From IMG/VR virus record IMGVR_UViG_3300036790_000218, positions 1-64,000 of that record: DNA of 64,000 nt. One strand, 5' to 3'. The DNA is from a virus. How positions within the stretch are numbered: position 1 is the stretch's first letter; each line of letters starts with the position of its first letter. The notes beneath the pieces were generated by a model. The model was given only the letters and a program-made list of their open reading frames with translations. It was not told where the DNA came from and searched no databases. Made by a program: the position numbers and the translations under genes. Of this stretch, positions 49,469-58,064 are shown in pieces.

Positions 49469-50224
49469 ATGACCGACCTGACCACCATCACCCTCGCCAA
49501 AGGCAGCCACGACACCGACGAAACCGACGACTGCGACAACCCGGAACGCTGCCTGTTCGAGTGGTACAACTGGCTCACCCGCGCCAGGCACACCGACGCC
49601 TGCCCGCCCGGTGTGAGCCCCGTCCTGCACGTCTACGGCATGCGCCTCAACGACGCCCTGCCCGACGACCGCCGCCAGGAGCTGAAGCGCTACCTGCCCA
49701 ACGGCCAGGATCTGCTCGCCGGAACCGCCGCCGACGGCAAAGACCACACCCGGTCCATGATCGCCCTCGACTGGCTGATCCGCGCCTATACCCCCGCGTG
49801 GCTCGACCTGGCCGGGCTGACCGCCGAAGCGACCGCGTTGCGTGACCTGCGCCGCGTCGCCGACTCCGTCGCCGCGCAGGCCGCCGGGCCTGTCGTCCGC
49901 GACGCGGCGGGCAAAGCGGCCGCAGCCAGGGCCGCAGCCAGGGCCGCAGCCTGGGACGCAGCCTGGGCCGCAGCCTGGGCCGCAGCCTGGGCCGCAGCCG
50001 GGGCCGCAGCCTGGGCCGCAGCCGGGGACGCAGCCGGGGCCGCAGCCTGGGCCGCAGCCTGGGCCGCAGCCGGGGACGCAGCCTGGGACGCAGCCAGGGC
50101 CGCAGCCAGGGCCGCAGCCAGGGACGCAGCCAGGGCCAAGCTCGCCCCCGTCGTCACCCAGCTCCAGGACTCCGCGATCACGCTCTACGACGTGCTGATC
50201 ACCGGCGAATGGCCCGCAGCCTGA
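49469..50224 (+). CDS. Protein with long Ala/Trp/Arg helical repeats
   Basis: This 251-residue protein (ATG 49469 after AAGGAG) has a 150-residue N-terminal domain (CDNPERCLFEWYNWL, then YLPNGQDLLAGTA and WLIRAYTPAWLDLAG). Residues 152-223 are then a perfect four-residue repeat, (R/W/G)(A/D)AA, 18 units long, followed by a short hydrophobic end. The repeat would form one long amphipathic Ala helix or a stack of helices. Similar repeats occur in phage and plasmid proteins of actinobacteria, but no function is known to me. The unit is exactly 12 bp at DNA level. Confidence 0.65.
   Translation: MTDLTTITLAKGSHDTDETDDCDNPERCLFEWYNWLTRARHTDACPPGVSPVLHVYGMRLNDALPDDRRQELKRYLPNGQDLLAGTAADGKDHTRSMIALDWLIRAYTPAWLDLAGLTAEATALRDLRRVADSVAAQAAGPVVRDAAGKAAAARAAARAAAWDAAWAAAWAAAWAAAGAAAWAAAGDAAGAAAWAAAWAAAGDAAWDAARAAARAAARDAARAKLAPVVTQLQDSAITLYDVLITGEWPAA
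49921..50136 (+). repeat. Eighteen tandem 12-bp repeats in frame
   Basis: Eighteen units of CGCAGCCNGGGM run without any interruption. Only positions 8 (A, T or G) and 12 (C or A) vary. Both variable bases change the encoded residue, and all synonymous positions are identical. It is a coding minisatellite. Confidence 0.95.
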
Positions 50225-50236
50225 CCGCATAGACGT

Positions 50237-50272
50237 CCCCCGGCCAGGGCCAGCTCCGCACCTGGCCGGGGG
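50237..50272 (+). terminator. Terminator after repeat-protein gene
   Basis: CCCCCGGCCAGG (50237-50248) pairs perfectly with CCTGGCCGGGGG (50261-50272) around a 12-base loop. It stands shortly after the stop of the repeat-protein gene. Confidence 0.7.
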
Positions 50273-50311
50273 CGACCACACAACGCACATCAATCATCTG
50301 AAGGAGACACA

Positions 50312-50564
50312 GTGCACCGCAAGCCCAAGCCCAAGCGCCGCCGCCTCACCAGGACCGTCCAGGCCATCCTCGGCCTGACCGCCCTCACCATCGGCGGCCT
50401 CACCATGACCGCCACCACCGCCTCAGCGTCCGCTGACCGTGCCCGCCACCGGCAGCGTGAGCTTCACCACGACGCGGGGGACGACGCTGCGGCTCGGCTA
50501 CCCGGACGGGCTCGGCGGATGGAAGTACTCGACGTTCGCCTCGCACGTCGCCAGCTGCGCCTGA
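50312..50564 (+). pseudogene. Small secreted protein split by an apparent frameshift
   Basis: GTG 50312, after AAGGAG, opens a clear signal peptide (basic start KPKPKRRRLTRT, hydrophobic AILGLTALTIGGLTM, then TASASA). In the same frame the following sequence is Arg-rich and unlike a protein. One base over, from about 50424, a plausible mature domain continues (VPATGSVSFTTTRGTTLRLG, ..GGWKYSTFASHVASCA) to a stop at 50562-50564. Either one base is missing or added, or the gene is broken. The mature part has one Cys at its end. The function is unknown. Confidence 0.5.
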
Positions 50565-50640
50565 CGGCTGTCCGAGCGTCCGCCCCGGCCCCGCGCCGGG
50601 GCGGGCCCCCGCACCACCGCCACCACAAGAAAGGACCCCG

Positions 50641-50812
50641 CATGCCCGTCACCGAGTTCCGCGACGGCCGCTGGCAGCCATCCGTGCCGCTGCCGATGTT
50701 CTACGGCCCCGTCATCCGCTGCAACTGCGGGAAATGGTTCCTGCACCTGAACCGCAGCCTCCGCAACCGCCGCTACGAGCACCACTACCGCCGCAAGCAC
50801 ACCGACCCCTAG
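50641..50812 (+). CDS. Small zinc-site protein
   Basis: This 56-residue protein starts at ATG 50641 after AAGAAAGGA. It contains CNCGKWFLHL and later HHYRRKH, together a possible Cys2-His2 site. It is read in the same phase as the secreted-protein start upstream but has its own start signals. Confidence 0.5.
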
Positions 50813-50840
50813 ACGGCGGGTCGAGCGACGCCGCCTGAGG

Positions 50841-51902
50841 ATGACAGGCACGCGCACCGCTCCCCGCCACGCGGCACCAGCCCCGGCAGCTGGCGCCGCA
50901 ACCGCCCGCCCCGGCCCGCGTCAACCCCCCGACGCGGCCGGGGCGGGCACCCCTATCCGCAATCCGATGGAAAAGGCTCTGTGGGTGATAGCAAGCATCA
51001 CGAACTGGGTTTGGAAAAACTCCCGTTCCACCGGAACCGCGCGCCTCGTGCTGCTCGCCATCGCCCACGAAGCCGACGCAGGCGGAAACACCACAATGAG
51101 CGTCCTCGAATTGGCACGGAAAAGCACTCTGAGTGAACGGACAGCGCAAACCGCCGCCCGTGAGCTCGAACGCCTCGGCGAGATCGAAGTCTGGGCCAGG
51201 GCAGGCGACCACCGCCGCAACGGCTACCGCATGATCGCGTTCATGGGTGCAGGAGCTGCACCCATCAAGGGTGCAGGATATGCACCCAAGCACAGCCCCA
51301 AGGGTGCAGATACTGCACCCACGTCAGAACCCAAGGGTGCAGGAGCTGCACCCACCAAACCGGACACTTCCCAGGTCAAACCTGTCAAGGGTGCAGATTC
51401 TGCACCCATCGAAGAAAACCGACTAGAGAGAAGTACTACAGGTAGATATACAGCTGACGTTAAACCTTCGTCCGAACTCGCCCGCGACGACGCCGAACGA
51501 CTCTGCGCCCACCTCGCCGACCGCATCGAAGCCAACGGCTCCAAACGCCCCAACCCGGCCACCAAACGATGGCGCGACGCCGCACGACTGCTCCTCGACG
51601 CCGACGGCCGCACCGAACAGCAGGTACACGCAGCTATCGACTGGTGCCAGGACAACGAATTCTGGCGATCCAACATCCTCTCGATGCCAAAACTCCGCGA
51701 GAAATACGACCAGCTACGGCTCAGAGCACACACGGAACGCAACAGCAGGCGTCCCACGCGCCAGGAACAAACAGACGAGCTATTCGACGACGCACTCATT
51801 ACCGCAAGAGAACTAGACGCAAAGGAAACAGGAAATGACCCACGAAGAAACGGTGGTCATCACCAGGTACGTCAAAGCGCTCTGCCCCCAGCAGGCGATT
51901 GA
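50841..51902 (+). CDS. Putative replication initiator with internal iterons
   Basis: This 353-residue protein (ATG 50841; ATG 50970 is also possible) starts with a disordered Ala/Pro part. A winged-helix domain follows (LVLLAIAHEADAGGNTTMS, VLELARKSTLSERTAQTAARELERLGEI). Residues 135-190 form a linker with five KGA-x-x-AP repeats, and the helical C-terminal part contains DDAERLCAHLADRIEANG and DWCQDNEFWRSNILSM. DNA coding for the linker contains five palindromes. The order, HTH, iteron linker, C-terminal partner domain, matches lambda O. I infer an origin-binding role. Confidence 0.6.
   Translation: MTGTRTAPRHAAPAPAAGAATARPGPRQPPDAAGAGTPIRNPMEKALWVIASITNWVWKNSRSTGTARLVLLAIAHEADAGGNTTMSVLELARKSTLSERTAQTAARELERLGEIEVWARAGDHRRNGYRMIAFMGAGAAPIKGAGYAPKHSPKGADTAPTSEPKGAGAAPTKPDTSQVKPVKGADSAPIEENRLERSTTGRYTADVKPSSELARDDAERLCAHLADRIEANGSKRPNPATKRWRDAARLLLDADGRTEQQVHAAIDWCQDNEFWRSNILSMPKLREKYDQLRLRAHTERNSRRPTRQEQTDELFDDALITARELDAKETGNDPRRNGGHHQVRQSALPPAGD
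51245..51470. other. Candidate replication origin: five palindromic iterons plus AT-richer stretch
   Basis: Five 19-bp palindromes GGGTGCA-N5-TGCACCC lie at 51245-51263, 51269-51287, 51302-51320, 51335-51353 and 51389-51407, all with perfect arms. Start spacings are 24, 33, 33 and 54 bases. A stretch of markedly higher AT content follows at 51408-51470, fitting a duplex-unwinding site. The block lies inside the putative initiator gene, as the lambda origin lies inside O. Confidence 0.65.
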
Positions 51903-52215
51903 CCGCTACACGCCCATCGCCTGGCACGACCTACTCGGCGAATTCACCGAAACCGAATGCCACGCGGCCATCGCCGCCGTGGCCCGCCGCCAGCCGTTCG
52001 TAGCACCCTCGGAGATCATCGCCGAAGTCCGCCTCGCACGCCGGGCCGAACTCGGACGCCAGCGCCAGGCCGAACTCGGCGCTGCACCCGGCGCCATCAC
52101 GCAGACGGCGCTGGCCGAGCACGACCCGCGCAGGCAACTCAAAGACCCCCGGCCGCTCCGCGAGACCATCCAGGCCATCCGCGCGCGCTTCAGCCGGCCC
52201 GAGCTGACGTCATGA
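51835..52215 (+). CDS. Small helical protein after replication initiator
   Basis: This 126-residue protein starts at ATG 51835 with AAAGGAAACAGGA upstream and overlaps the initiator by 68 bases. It is helical (ITRYVKALCPQQAIDRYTPIAWHDLLGEFTETECHAAIAAVARR) and ends with basic residues and LRETIQAIRARFS. The position beside the initiator, as lambda P lies beside O, suggests a helicase-loader-like partner, although it is short for that. Similar small proteins occur next to replication genes in actinophages. Confidence 0.5.
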   Translation: MTHEETVVITRYVKALCPQQAIDRYTPIAWHDLLGEFTETECHAAIAAVARRQPFVAPSEIIAEVRLARRAELGRQRQAELGAAPGAITQTALAEHDPRRQLKDPRPLRETIQAIRARFSRPELTS

Positions 52216-52337
52216 CCGCCTGCGACAACTGCCGGTGCGGCGGCCACCCCCTCTGCGAATGCGAATGCCACCCGCAACCCGTCGGCGCCGACGCCGACCC
52301 CGGCGACCTCTACGGCCCCAGCGGCGAGGATGACTGA
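52212..52337 (+). CDS. Tiny Cys-rich protein
   Basis: This 41-residue protein starts at an ATG overlapping the previous stop. It begins with a dense Cys cluster (CDNCRCGGHPLCECECHP, residues 4-21) with two His, likely binding zinc, followed by an acidic end. Confidence 0.5.
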   Translation: MTACDNCRCGGHPLCECECHPQPVGADADPGDLYGPSGEDD

Positions 52338-52881
52338 CATGAGCGAACCCCTCTTCGAGCAGCTCCGCGCCGACCTCGCCCACGCCATCGACACCGAATG
52401 GCACCACCTCGGCCACGCCATCACCAGCCACCTCCACCACCCCGCTACCATCGACACCAGCGCCAGCAGCGTCCCGAAGGAGACCCCCGTGGACCTCGCC
52501 CAGCTCGAAGCCGACATCCGCAACGACGTCCAGGCCGTCGAGAGCAAAGCCAGCGAGGTCTACGACCACGCCAAAACCGTCCTCGAACAGCACCTCCCCC
52601 AGGTCGCCCAGCTCGCGCAGAAAGCCGCCGCCTCGCCGCTGGTCGACGCCGCGCTCAACGCCGTCCACCTGTCCCCGGACCTGCTGACCGCGTTCGCGTC
52701 GGCGATCACCAAGGCCGACGCCGAACTCGGCCAGCAGCAGGAAGCCACCGCCGCGGCCACCGCTGCGCAAGCGGCTGAGAGCGATTCTGCGGCCCCGGAG
52801 ACGCCCGCCGAGCCGGACGCACCGGCTGAGGTCCCGTCGGCTGCGAGCGGCCAGCCCGCCGTCAGCGGCGCCGCAACCTGA
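52330..52881 (+). CDS. Helical acidic protein before small terminase
   Basis: This 183-residue protein (ATG 52330) is largely helical, with long amphipathic segments (LAQLEADIRNDVQAVESKASEVYDHAKTVLEQHLPQV) and a disordered acidic end. No domain is recognised. It comes just before the terminase genes. A role in packaging or in the early-late switch is possible but unsupported. Confidence 0.45.
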   Translation: MTDMSEPLFEQLRADLAHAIDTEWHHLGHAITSHLHHPATIDTSASSVPKETPVDLAQLEADIRNDVQAVESKASEVYDHAKTVLEQHLPQVAQLAQKAAASPLVDAALNAVHLSPDLLTAFASAITKADAELGQQQEATAAATAAQAAESDSAAPETPAEPDAPAEVPSAASGQPAVSGAAT

Positions 52882-52909
52882 GCCAGCAGGCCGTGAGCGA
52901 TCGCAGGCC

Positions 52910-53506
52910 ATGGCGCTTCCTCGCTGCGGCGGCACCAACCGGCAAGGCGGTCCCTGCGAGCTAGCAGCAGGCCAGGGCACTGATCACGTCGGTCACGGCA
53001 ACTGCCTGCACCACGGCGGCTCAACTCCGAACGGCATCAAGCACGCTGCCAGCAAACGCGCCGAGTCGCTGATGGCCACCTACGGCCTGCCCCGCGACAT
53101 CACCCCCGCCGCCGCCCTCCTCGAAGAAGTCCGCTACGCCGCCGGCCACGTCGCCTGGCTCCGCGGCAAAGTCGCCGAACTCGAACCCGACGCGCTCACC
53201 TGGGGCGTCGCCGAGATCGCGCACAAGCAGGCAACCGAGTTCGGCGGCACCGACACCACCGAACGCGCCGCCCTCAACACCTGGCTCGAGGCCTACCACC
53301 GCGAACGCCGCTACCTCCTCGACGTGTCCAAAGCCGCCCTCGCCGCCGGGGTCGAGGAACGCCTCGTCCAGCTCGCCGAAGCCCAGGGCCTGGCCGTCGT
53401 CACCGTCCTGGCCCGCGTGTTCGACCGCCTCCAGCTCACCGACACCCAACGCCAGCTGGCCGCGGTCGCCGTCCCCGAGGAACTGCGGGCACAATCAGCA
53501 CCGTGA
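52910..53506 (+). CDS. Phage B terminase small subunit-like protein
   Basis: This 198-residue protein starts with a zinc-binding motif that often opens small terminase-like proteins of actinophages (CGGTNRQGGPCELAAG and HGNCLHHGG). It continues with long helices (AALLEEVRYAAGHVAWLRGKVAEL and TLLDVSKAALAAG-type segment), and ends LTDTQRQLAAVAVPEELRAQS. It overlaps the large terminase by four bases, so the role as DNA-recognition subunit is well supported by position. Confidence 0.65.
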   Translation: MALPRCGGTNRQGGPCELAAGQGTDHVGHGNCLHHGGSTPNGIKHAASKRAESLMATYGLPRDITPAAALLEEVRYAAGHVAWLRGKVAELEPDALTWGVAEIAHKQATEFGGTDTTERAALNTWLEAYHRERRYLLDVSKAALAAGVEERLVQLAEAQGLAVVTVLARVFDRLQLTDTQRQLAAVAVPEELRAQSAP

Positions 53507-54960
53507 CCACGCTCACCTGCTGGGACGCCGCCGCCGCCGAATGGGAGCGCCGCACCGCGCCCCCGGTCGGCCCGGTCGAATGGGCGGCCCGCAACGGCAT
53601 CCACTGGTGGTCGAAACAACGCGCCATCGCCCGCTCCGTCGAGGTCAACAAACGCACCGTGGTCCGCGCCGGCCACGCCGTCGGCAAGAGCTTCACCGCG
53701 GCCGGCCTCGCAGGCTGGTGGGTCGACACCAAATCCGACGCCATGGTTATCACTAGCGCACCCACCTACGACCAGGTCCACGGCATCCTCTGGGAAGAGA
53801 TCCGCGCGCTCCACGGCCGGCTCCAGCTGCCCGGCAAGGCCCTGGCGACCGACGAGTGGAAGATCGGCGGACGGCAGGTCGCGATCGGCCGCAAACCCCC
53901 CGACTCGGCGAAAGGCTCCGACTTCGACCCCGCCACCTTCCAGGGCTACCACCGTGCTGGCGGCGTCCTGGTCATCCTCGACGAAGCGTCCGGCGTCCCG
54001 GAGTGGCTGTGGAACGCCGTGGAAACGGTGACCACCACCGACAACTGCCGGATCCTCGCGATCGGCAACCCCGACAATCCCGGCTCGCATTTCGCGAAGG
54101 TGTGCACACCTGGTCATCCGGGCTGGGCGCAGCACAAGATCAGCGTGTTCGACTCGCCGAACTTCACCGGGGAGGACGTGCCGCGCGAGGTGTCGGCCGC
54201 GCTGGTGACGCCGACCTGGGCGCAGGACCGCGCCGACGAATGGGGCGTGGATGATTACAAGTACATCTCGAAAGTGCTGGCCGAGTTCCCGTCCGACCAC
54301 CCGCGGCAGGTCGTCAGCGTGGCTGACCTGCTCGCCTGCCAGTTCCCCGACCTGCAACCCGCCTCCGCGCTGCTGCCCGCCGAGCTCGGCGTCGACGTCG
54401 GCGGCGGCGGCGACTGGACCGTCATCCGCGAACGCCGCGGCGTGCGGGCCGGCCGGCAGTGGAAGCTGCGGTCCGACAAGCCGGAGGAGATCGCGCCGCT
54501 GGTGCTGCGCGCGATCCTTGAAACCGGCGCCACGTCGGTGAAAGTCGACAGCATCGGCGTCGGCTTCGGGGTGATCGGGGAGCTGCGGAACATGGGCCGC
54601 CGCGGCGACCACCACGCCGCCGTGCACGGCGTCGGGTTCGGCGAGGCCGCCACCGACCCCGCTAAGTACGTCAACCTCAGGGCGCAGGTGTGGTGGGAGA
54701 TCGGCCGCATGGGCAGCCAGCGGCGCGAATGGGACCTGTCGGCGATGGAGGGCCAGGAGACGACGTGCGCGCAGCTGCTGTGGCCGCGGTACCTCGAGGA
54801 CATCAAGGGCCGGATCCAGATCGAAAAAAAGGAAGAGATCCGGGAGCGTGTGGATGGCTCGCCGGATGAGGCGGAGGCGCTGCTGTACGCGTACGTGGTG
54901 CCGCACGACCCGATGGGCAGCTACTACGAGGCGCTGACCACCGGCAGGCTCGCCCGGTAA
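53503..54960 (+). CDS. Phage B terminase large subunit
   Basis: This 485-residue protein (GTG 53503) is the packaging motor. It shows Walker A RAGHAVGKS (residues 55-63), Walker B VLVILDEAS (155-163, with D160-E161), the C-motif-like ILAIGNPDNPGS, and a nuclease domain starting near GVDVGGGGDWTVI (D298) with further acidic residues. It differs clearly from the minus-strand terminase of phage A, proof that two phages are present. Confidence 0.9.
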   Translation: MTTLTCWDAAAAEWERRTAPPVGPVEWAARNGIHWWSKQRAIARSVEVNKRTVVRAGHAVGKSFTAAGLAGWWVDTKSDAMVITSAPTYDQVHGILWEEIRALHGRLQLPGKALATDEWKIGGRQVAIGRKPPDSAKGSDFDPATFQGYHRAGGVLVILDEASGVPEWLWNAVETVTTTDNCRILAIGNPDNPGSHFAKVCTPGHPGWAQHKISVFDSPNFTGEDVPREVSAALVTPTWAQDRADEWGVDDYKYISKVLAEFPSDHPRQVVSVADLLACQFPDLQPASALLPAELGVDVGGGGDWTVIRERRGVRAGRQWKLRSDKPEEIAPLVLRAILETGATSVKVDSIGVGFGVIGELRNMGRRGDHHAAVHGVGFGEAATDPAKYVNLRAQVWWEIGRMGSQRREWDLSAMEGQETTCAQLLWPRYLEDIKGRIQIEKKEEIRERVDGSPDEAEALLYAYVVPHDPMGSYYEALTTGRLAR

Positions 54961-55016
54961 CCCGCGGAGCCTTCTGGCGCGTCGTACGCTTGAAAGGCGA
55001 AGGGGGCGACGGATCC

Positions 55017-55238
55017 GTGCGGGTCTACGTGAACAGCCGCGGCCGGGCCGGTATCGGCTGCGGCTGCCTGCCCGTGCTGATCGCCCTCGGTCTGGCCGTC
55101 GCCGTGGCCGGGGTGGTGCTGGGCCCCCTGGGCTCGCGGATGAACGGCCGCGACGCGTGGTGGATCACCACGCTGGCCGTGCTGGGGCCGCTGGTCGTGT
55201 GGTGGATCGTTGTCGAGATCCGCAACGCCAGGCGTTGA
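55017..55238 (+). CDS. Small two-segment membrane protein
   Basis: This 73-residue protein starts at GTG 55017 after GAAGGGGG (TTG 54990 is an alternative). Two hydrophobic segments (LPVLIALGLAVAVAGVVLG and ITTLAVLGPLVVWWIVV) make a membrane hairpin with basic ends. It lies between terminase and portal, where small membrane or accessory genes often sit. Confidence 0.5.
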   Translation: MRVYVNSRGRAGIGCGCLPVLIALGLAVAVAGVVLGPLGSRMNGRDAWWITTLAVLGPLVVWWIVVEIRNARR

Positions 55239-55319
55239 GGGATCCTCTAAACGCGCAGGTCGCCTGTGGCGTCTGGCATCCTGTGAGTTGTATGGTTCGC
55301 ACAACCACGGGAGGTCGCA

Positions 55320-55565
55320 GTGGGTCACTGGACGATGCACATCGAGGGCGGCGGACTGCACGACAACGGCCGCGACGACGACGCCGACGCCATGCTCCGC
55401 GTCTTCGCGGGCAATCTCGCTGACGCCGGTCACCAGGTTCACTTGGCGACGATCACGGCCGGCCACACGAAGGAACTGCTGAACTCGGACGACACCACGC
55501 CACTGGACGCACATGTGGGCACGTCGTCGCCGCGCCCGCTGAAGTACCGGGACCGGACTCACTGA
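55320..55565 (+). CDS. Small soluble protein with own ribosome binding site
   Basis: This 81-residue protein (GTG 55320, after GGGAGG) begins HWTMHIEGGGLHDNGRDDDADAMLRVF and then has a beta-helix pattern (HQVHLATITAGHTKELL). An 81-base gap precedes it, containing a -10-like TATGGT at 55291-55296, so it may have its own promoter. The function is unknown. Confidence 0.5.
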   Translation: MGHWTMHIEGGGLHDNGRDDDADAMLRVFAGNLADAGHQVHLATITAGHTKELLNSDDTTPLDAHVGTSSPRPLKYRDRTH

Positions 55566-55567
55566 CG

Positions 55568-56026
55568 ATGGCCAGCAGCAACGGCGTCTCACCCCACAAG
55601 ATCGACCGGGCGCTCCGCGAGCACCAGGCCGGCAACGAAGCGTCGTTCGCGAAGCTCCTCGGCCAGTCGGTAGCGGTCGAGCTGGCGGCCATGCTCGGCC
55701 AGCTGCTGCCCGCGATGCCGTGGCAGCCGGAGTGTTTCTTCTGCGTTCAGGCGGCGAAGACGATGGTGCGCGGCTACCAGGTGGCCGTGGCGGTCGCTGA
55801 GAAAGCCGGTGAGCCGCTGCCCGGCCAGCCTGCGCCGCCGCAGGTGGCCAAGGGCATCACGTGGGTGCCGGTGACGCAGCTGGTGCAGACTCCGGCCGGC
55901 CCGGTGCCGGGCACGGCGAGCGTGCCTGCGTGCTGGGATCATGTGCAGGTGGCTGGTGAGGCGCCGCGGCCGACGGGGCTGGTGGCGGCTGACGGCCGGC
56001 CGATCGTCCGCGGCGGGGGTCAGTGA
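55568..56026 (+). CDS. Hypothetical protein before portal gene
   Basis: This 152-residue protein starts three bases after the previous stop. It has helical segments (HKIDRALREHQAGNEASFAKLL and CFFCVQAAKTMVRGYQVAVAVAE) with a Cys pair (CFFC), and a Pro/Gly-rich C-terminal end. The family is unknown; it may be a head accessory protein. Confidence 0.45.
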   Translation: MASSNGVSPHKIDRALREHQAGNEASFAKLLGQSVAVELAAMLGQLLPAMPWQPECFFCVQAAKTMVRGYQVAVAVAEKAGEPLPGQPAPPQVAKGITWVPVTQLVQTPAGPVPGTASVPACWDHVQVAGEAPRPTGLVAADGRPIVRGGGQ

Positions 56027-56193
56027 TGCGGCTACCGCGACTGCTCGGCGCGCTGGCACTGGCCCGCAAGCGCAGGAAAGTCGCCCGCGAGATCCGCGCT
56101 GGCCGGATCAGCATCAACGAGGGACGCGGGCAGCTGGGCCTGCCGCCGTATCAGCTCGGGACCGGCAGTGGCCAGTCGGTCAGCGCGCCGTAA
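56026..56193 (+). CDS. Small basic protein overlapping portal start
   Basis: This 55-residue protein starts at an ATG overlapping the previous stop by one base. It is basic (LARKRRKVAREIRAGRISINEG) and overlaps the likely portal start by 26 bases. No motif is known. Confidence 0.4.
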   Translation: MRLPRLLGALALARKRRKVAREIRAGRISINEGRGQLGLPPYQLGTGSGQSVSAP

Positions 56194-58064
56194 CCGCAAC
56201 CGCGCCCAGCTCGCGGTCAAAGCACGCCGCCCCCCCGCCAATCCCGGCGGCATCACCCTCACCGGCGACCAGCTCGCCGGAGTCCTCGCCGCCCAGCAGC
56301 GCGCAGGCCAGCTCGCCCAGCCGCTGCCCCGCCCGCCGTCCTGGTCGGCCGACGCGTTGCCCCCCCGGCAGCCCCCTCGTCCCCGCCCCCATCAACCGCA
56401 GGCGGGCCGACACCGGCCGCGCCGAACCCCGCCTCTTCGAACTCCCCATCAGCTCGAACATCAACATCGGCACCGCGCCCTACGTGCCGTGGCGGGTGCT
56501 GTCCGAGGCGGCGGACATGCCGCTGTTCCGCAAATGCATCGAACGGCGCAAAGGCGTGTGCGACCTCGACTTCACCATCGTCGTCGACCCCAAAGCCGTC
56601 GCCCGCGAAGCCGCCGCCGCCGGCCAGCACGAAAAGGACGTCGAGTCGGCGATGCGGGACAAGTACGCCGCCGACATCGTCCGCGTGTCCGACTGGCTCA
56701 CCACACCTGACCAGCAGAACGACCAGGACTGGCCAGCCTGGGGCAAGGCGCTGATGGAAAACCGGCTCGTCTACGACGCCGTCGCCGTCTACCCGCAACT
56801 GAGCATGGGCGGCGACCTGCTCGCCCTGCGGATTCTGGATGGCAGCACGATCAAGCCGCTGCTCGACGAGTACGGCGCACGGCCCGCCCCGCCGTTCCCG
56901 ATGGCGCAGCAGATCCTGTACGGCTTCCCCCGCGGCGAGTTCACCGCCACCGTCGTCGAAGACGACAACGGCCGCAAGCACGTCCCGGGCTGGCCGTCGG
57001 ATGAGCTGCTGTACGAGCGCACCGTGTACCGGCCGAAAACGCCGTACGGCATGTCGGCCACCGAGATCGCGCTGCTCGACGGCATCGTGTGGATGCGGCG
57101 CATGGGCTGGATGCTGGCCGAGTACACCGAGGGCGTGATGCCCGGCGCTCATGTCAAGGTCAGCGCCGAGGTCGCCTGGGACGTGCCGCAGTGGGAAGCG
57201 TGGCAGCGGGCACTGAATGATCATCTGGGCGGCAACACGGCCGAGCGGATGAAGTTCGCCCTGTTCCCGCCGGGCACCGAGCCCGTGGTCTCACCCACGA
57301 TCCCCGAGCAGTACAAGCCCGACTACGACATGTTCCTGGTCAAATTGGTGGCCGGGGACTTCGGCCTCACCGCCACCGAACTCGGCTTCCCCGAGGTCGG
57401 CAGCCTGGGCGCGTCGTTCCACGAGGGCGAGGAAGACGTCCTGAACCGGGTGACCAGGATCCCGGACGCGCAGTGGATCTCCCGGCTGGCGACCAAACTG
57501 GCCCGCCGTCACCTGGCCATGGCCCCGCAGTTGATGGTGAAGATCCTCGGCCTCGAATCGGAGGACGAGGCGGCCGCGGACGCTGTGGCGCAGAACCAGG
57601 TCCAGTCGGGGCGGATGACGTTGAACGAGGACCGTGCCCGCCGCGGCGAGCCCGCGTACGACTTTCCCGAGGCCGACATGGCGATGGTGTCCGGTCAGCG
57701 TGGCGTGGTGTACCTGGAAGGCTCGTCGGACCTGGCGCCGCCGGGGACGCTGATCCAGCCGGCCGCGGTGAAGCCGGGTGATCCGGGGGATTCGGCGTCG
57801 CAGAACGGCGAGCCGGGGCAGGCTGGCCAGCCGGACGGGACGGACGACGGGACACCGCAAGGCAAAGCTCCGGCAAAACCCGCAGGCCAGGACGGCAAAA
57901 CGCCGGACAAGAAGCGGGACACAGCGAAGGCCAGACTCCGGCTCACCGAGTCTGAGCTCGCGGTGGTGGAGGCCATGCGCGCCGGCCGCGTGTCCAAGGA
58001 CGCCGACGACCCAAAAGCGCACGCCAGGCGTGGCCTGGCTGGAGCCGGGACCTGCAGCTGGTGA
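56168..58064 (+). CDS. Phage B portal protein with apparent frameshift at a C7 tract
   Basis: The portal appears in two frames. From GTG 56168 the first frame gives an N-terminus typical of actinophage portals (RNRNRAQLAVKARRPPANPGG and LAGVLAAQQRAGQ). The main frame continues with GSPLVPAPINRRR and the whole HK97/SPP1-type core (YVPWRVLSEAADMPLFRKCI, YERTVYRPKTPYGMSATEI, VAGDFGLTATELGFPEVGSLGASF). The join falls at seven C bases, 56360-56366; with six, one continuous protein of about 631 residues results. It may be a real mutation, slippage, or a sequencing error. The C-terminal 120 residues are Gly/Pro/Asp-rich and disordered. Confidence 0.75.

Noticed and set aside
49921-50136. The 12-bp tandem repeats as a CRISPR array
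   Set aside because: There are no spacers, the units are contiguous, and the array is in frame inside a gene.
50960-51245. The replication-initiator gene as a simple GntR or MarR regulator
   Set aside because: The winged helix is followed by the iteron-coded linker and a separate C-terminal domain, and there is no effector domain; initiator-like is the better fit, though not proven.
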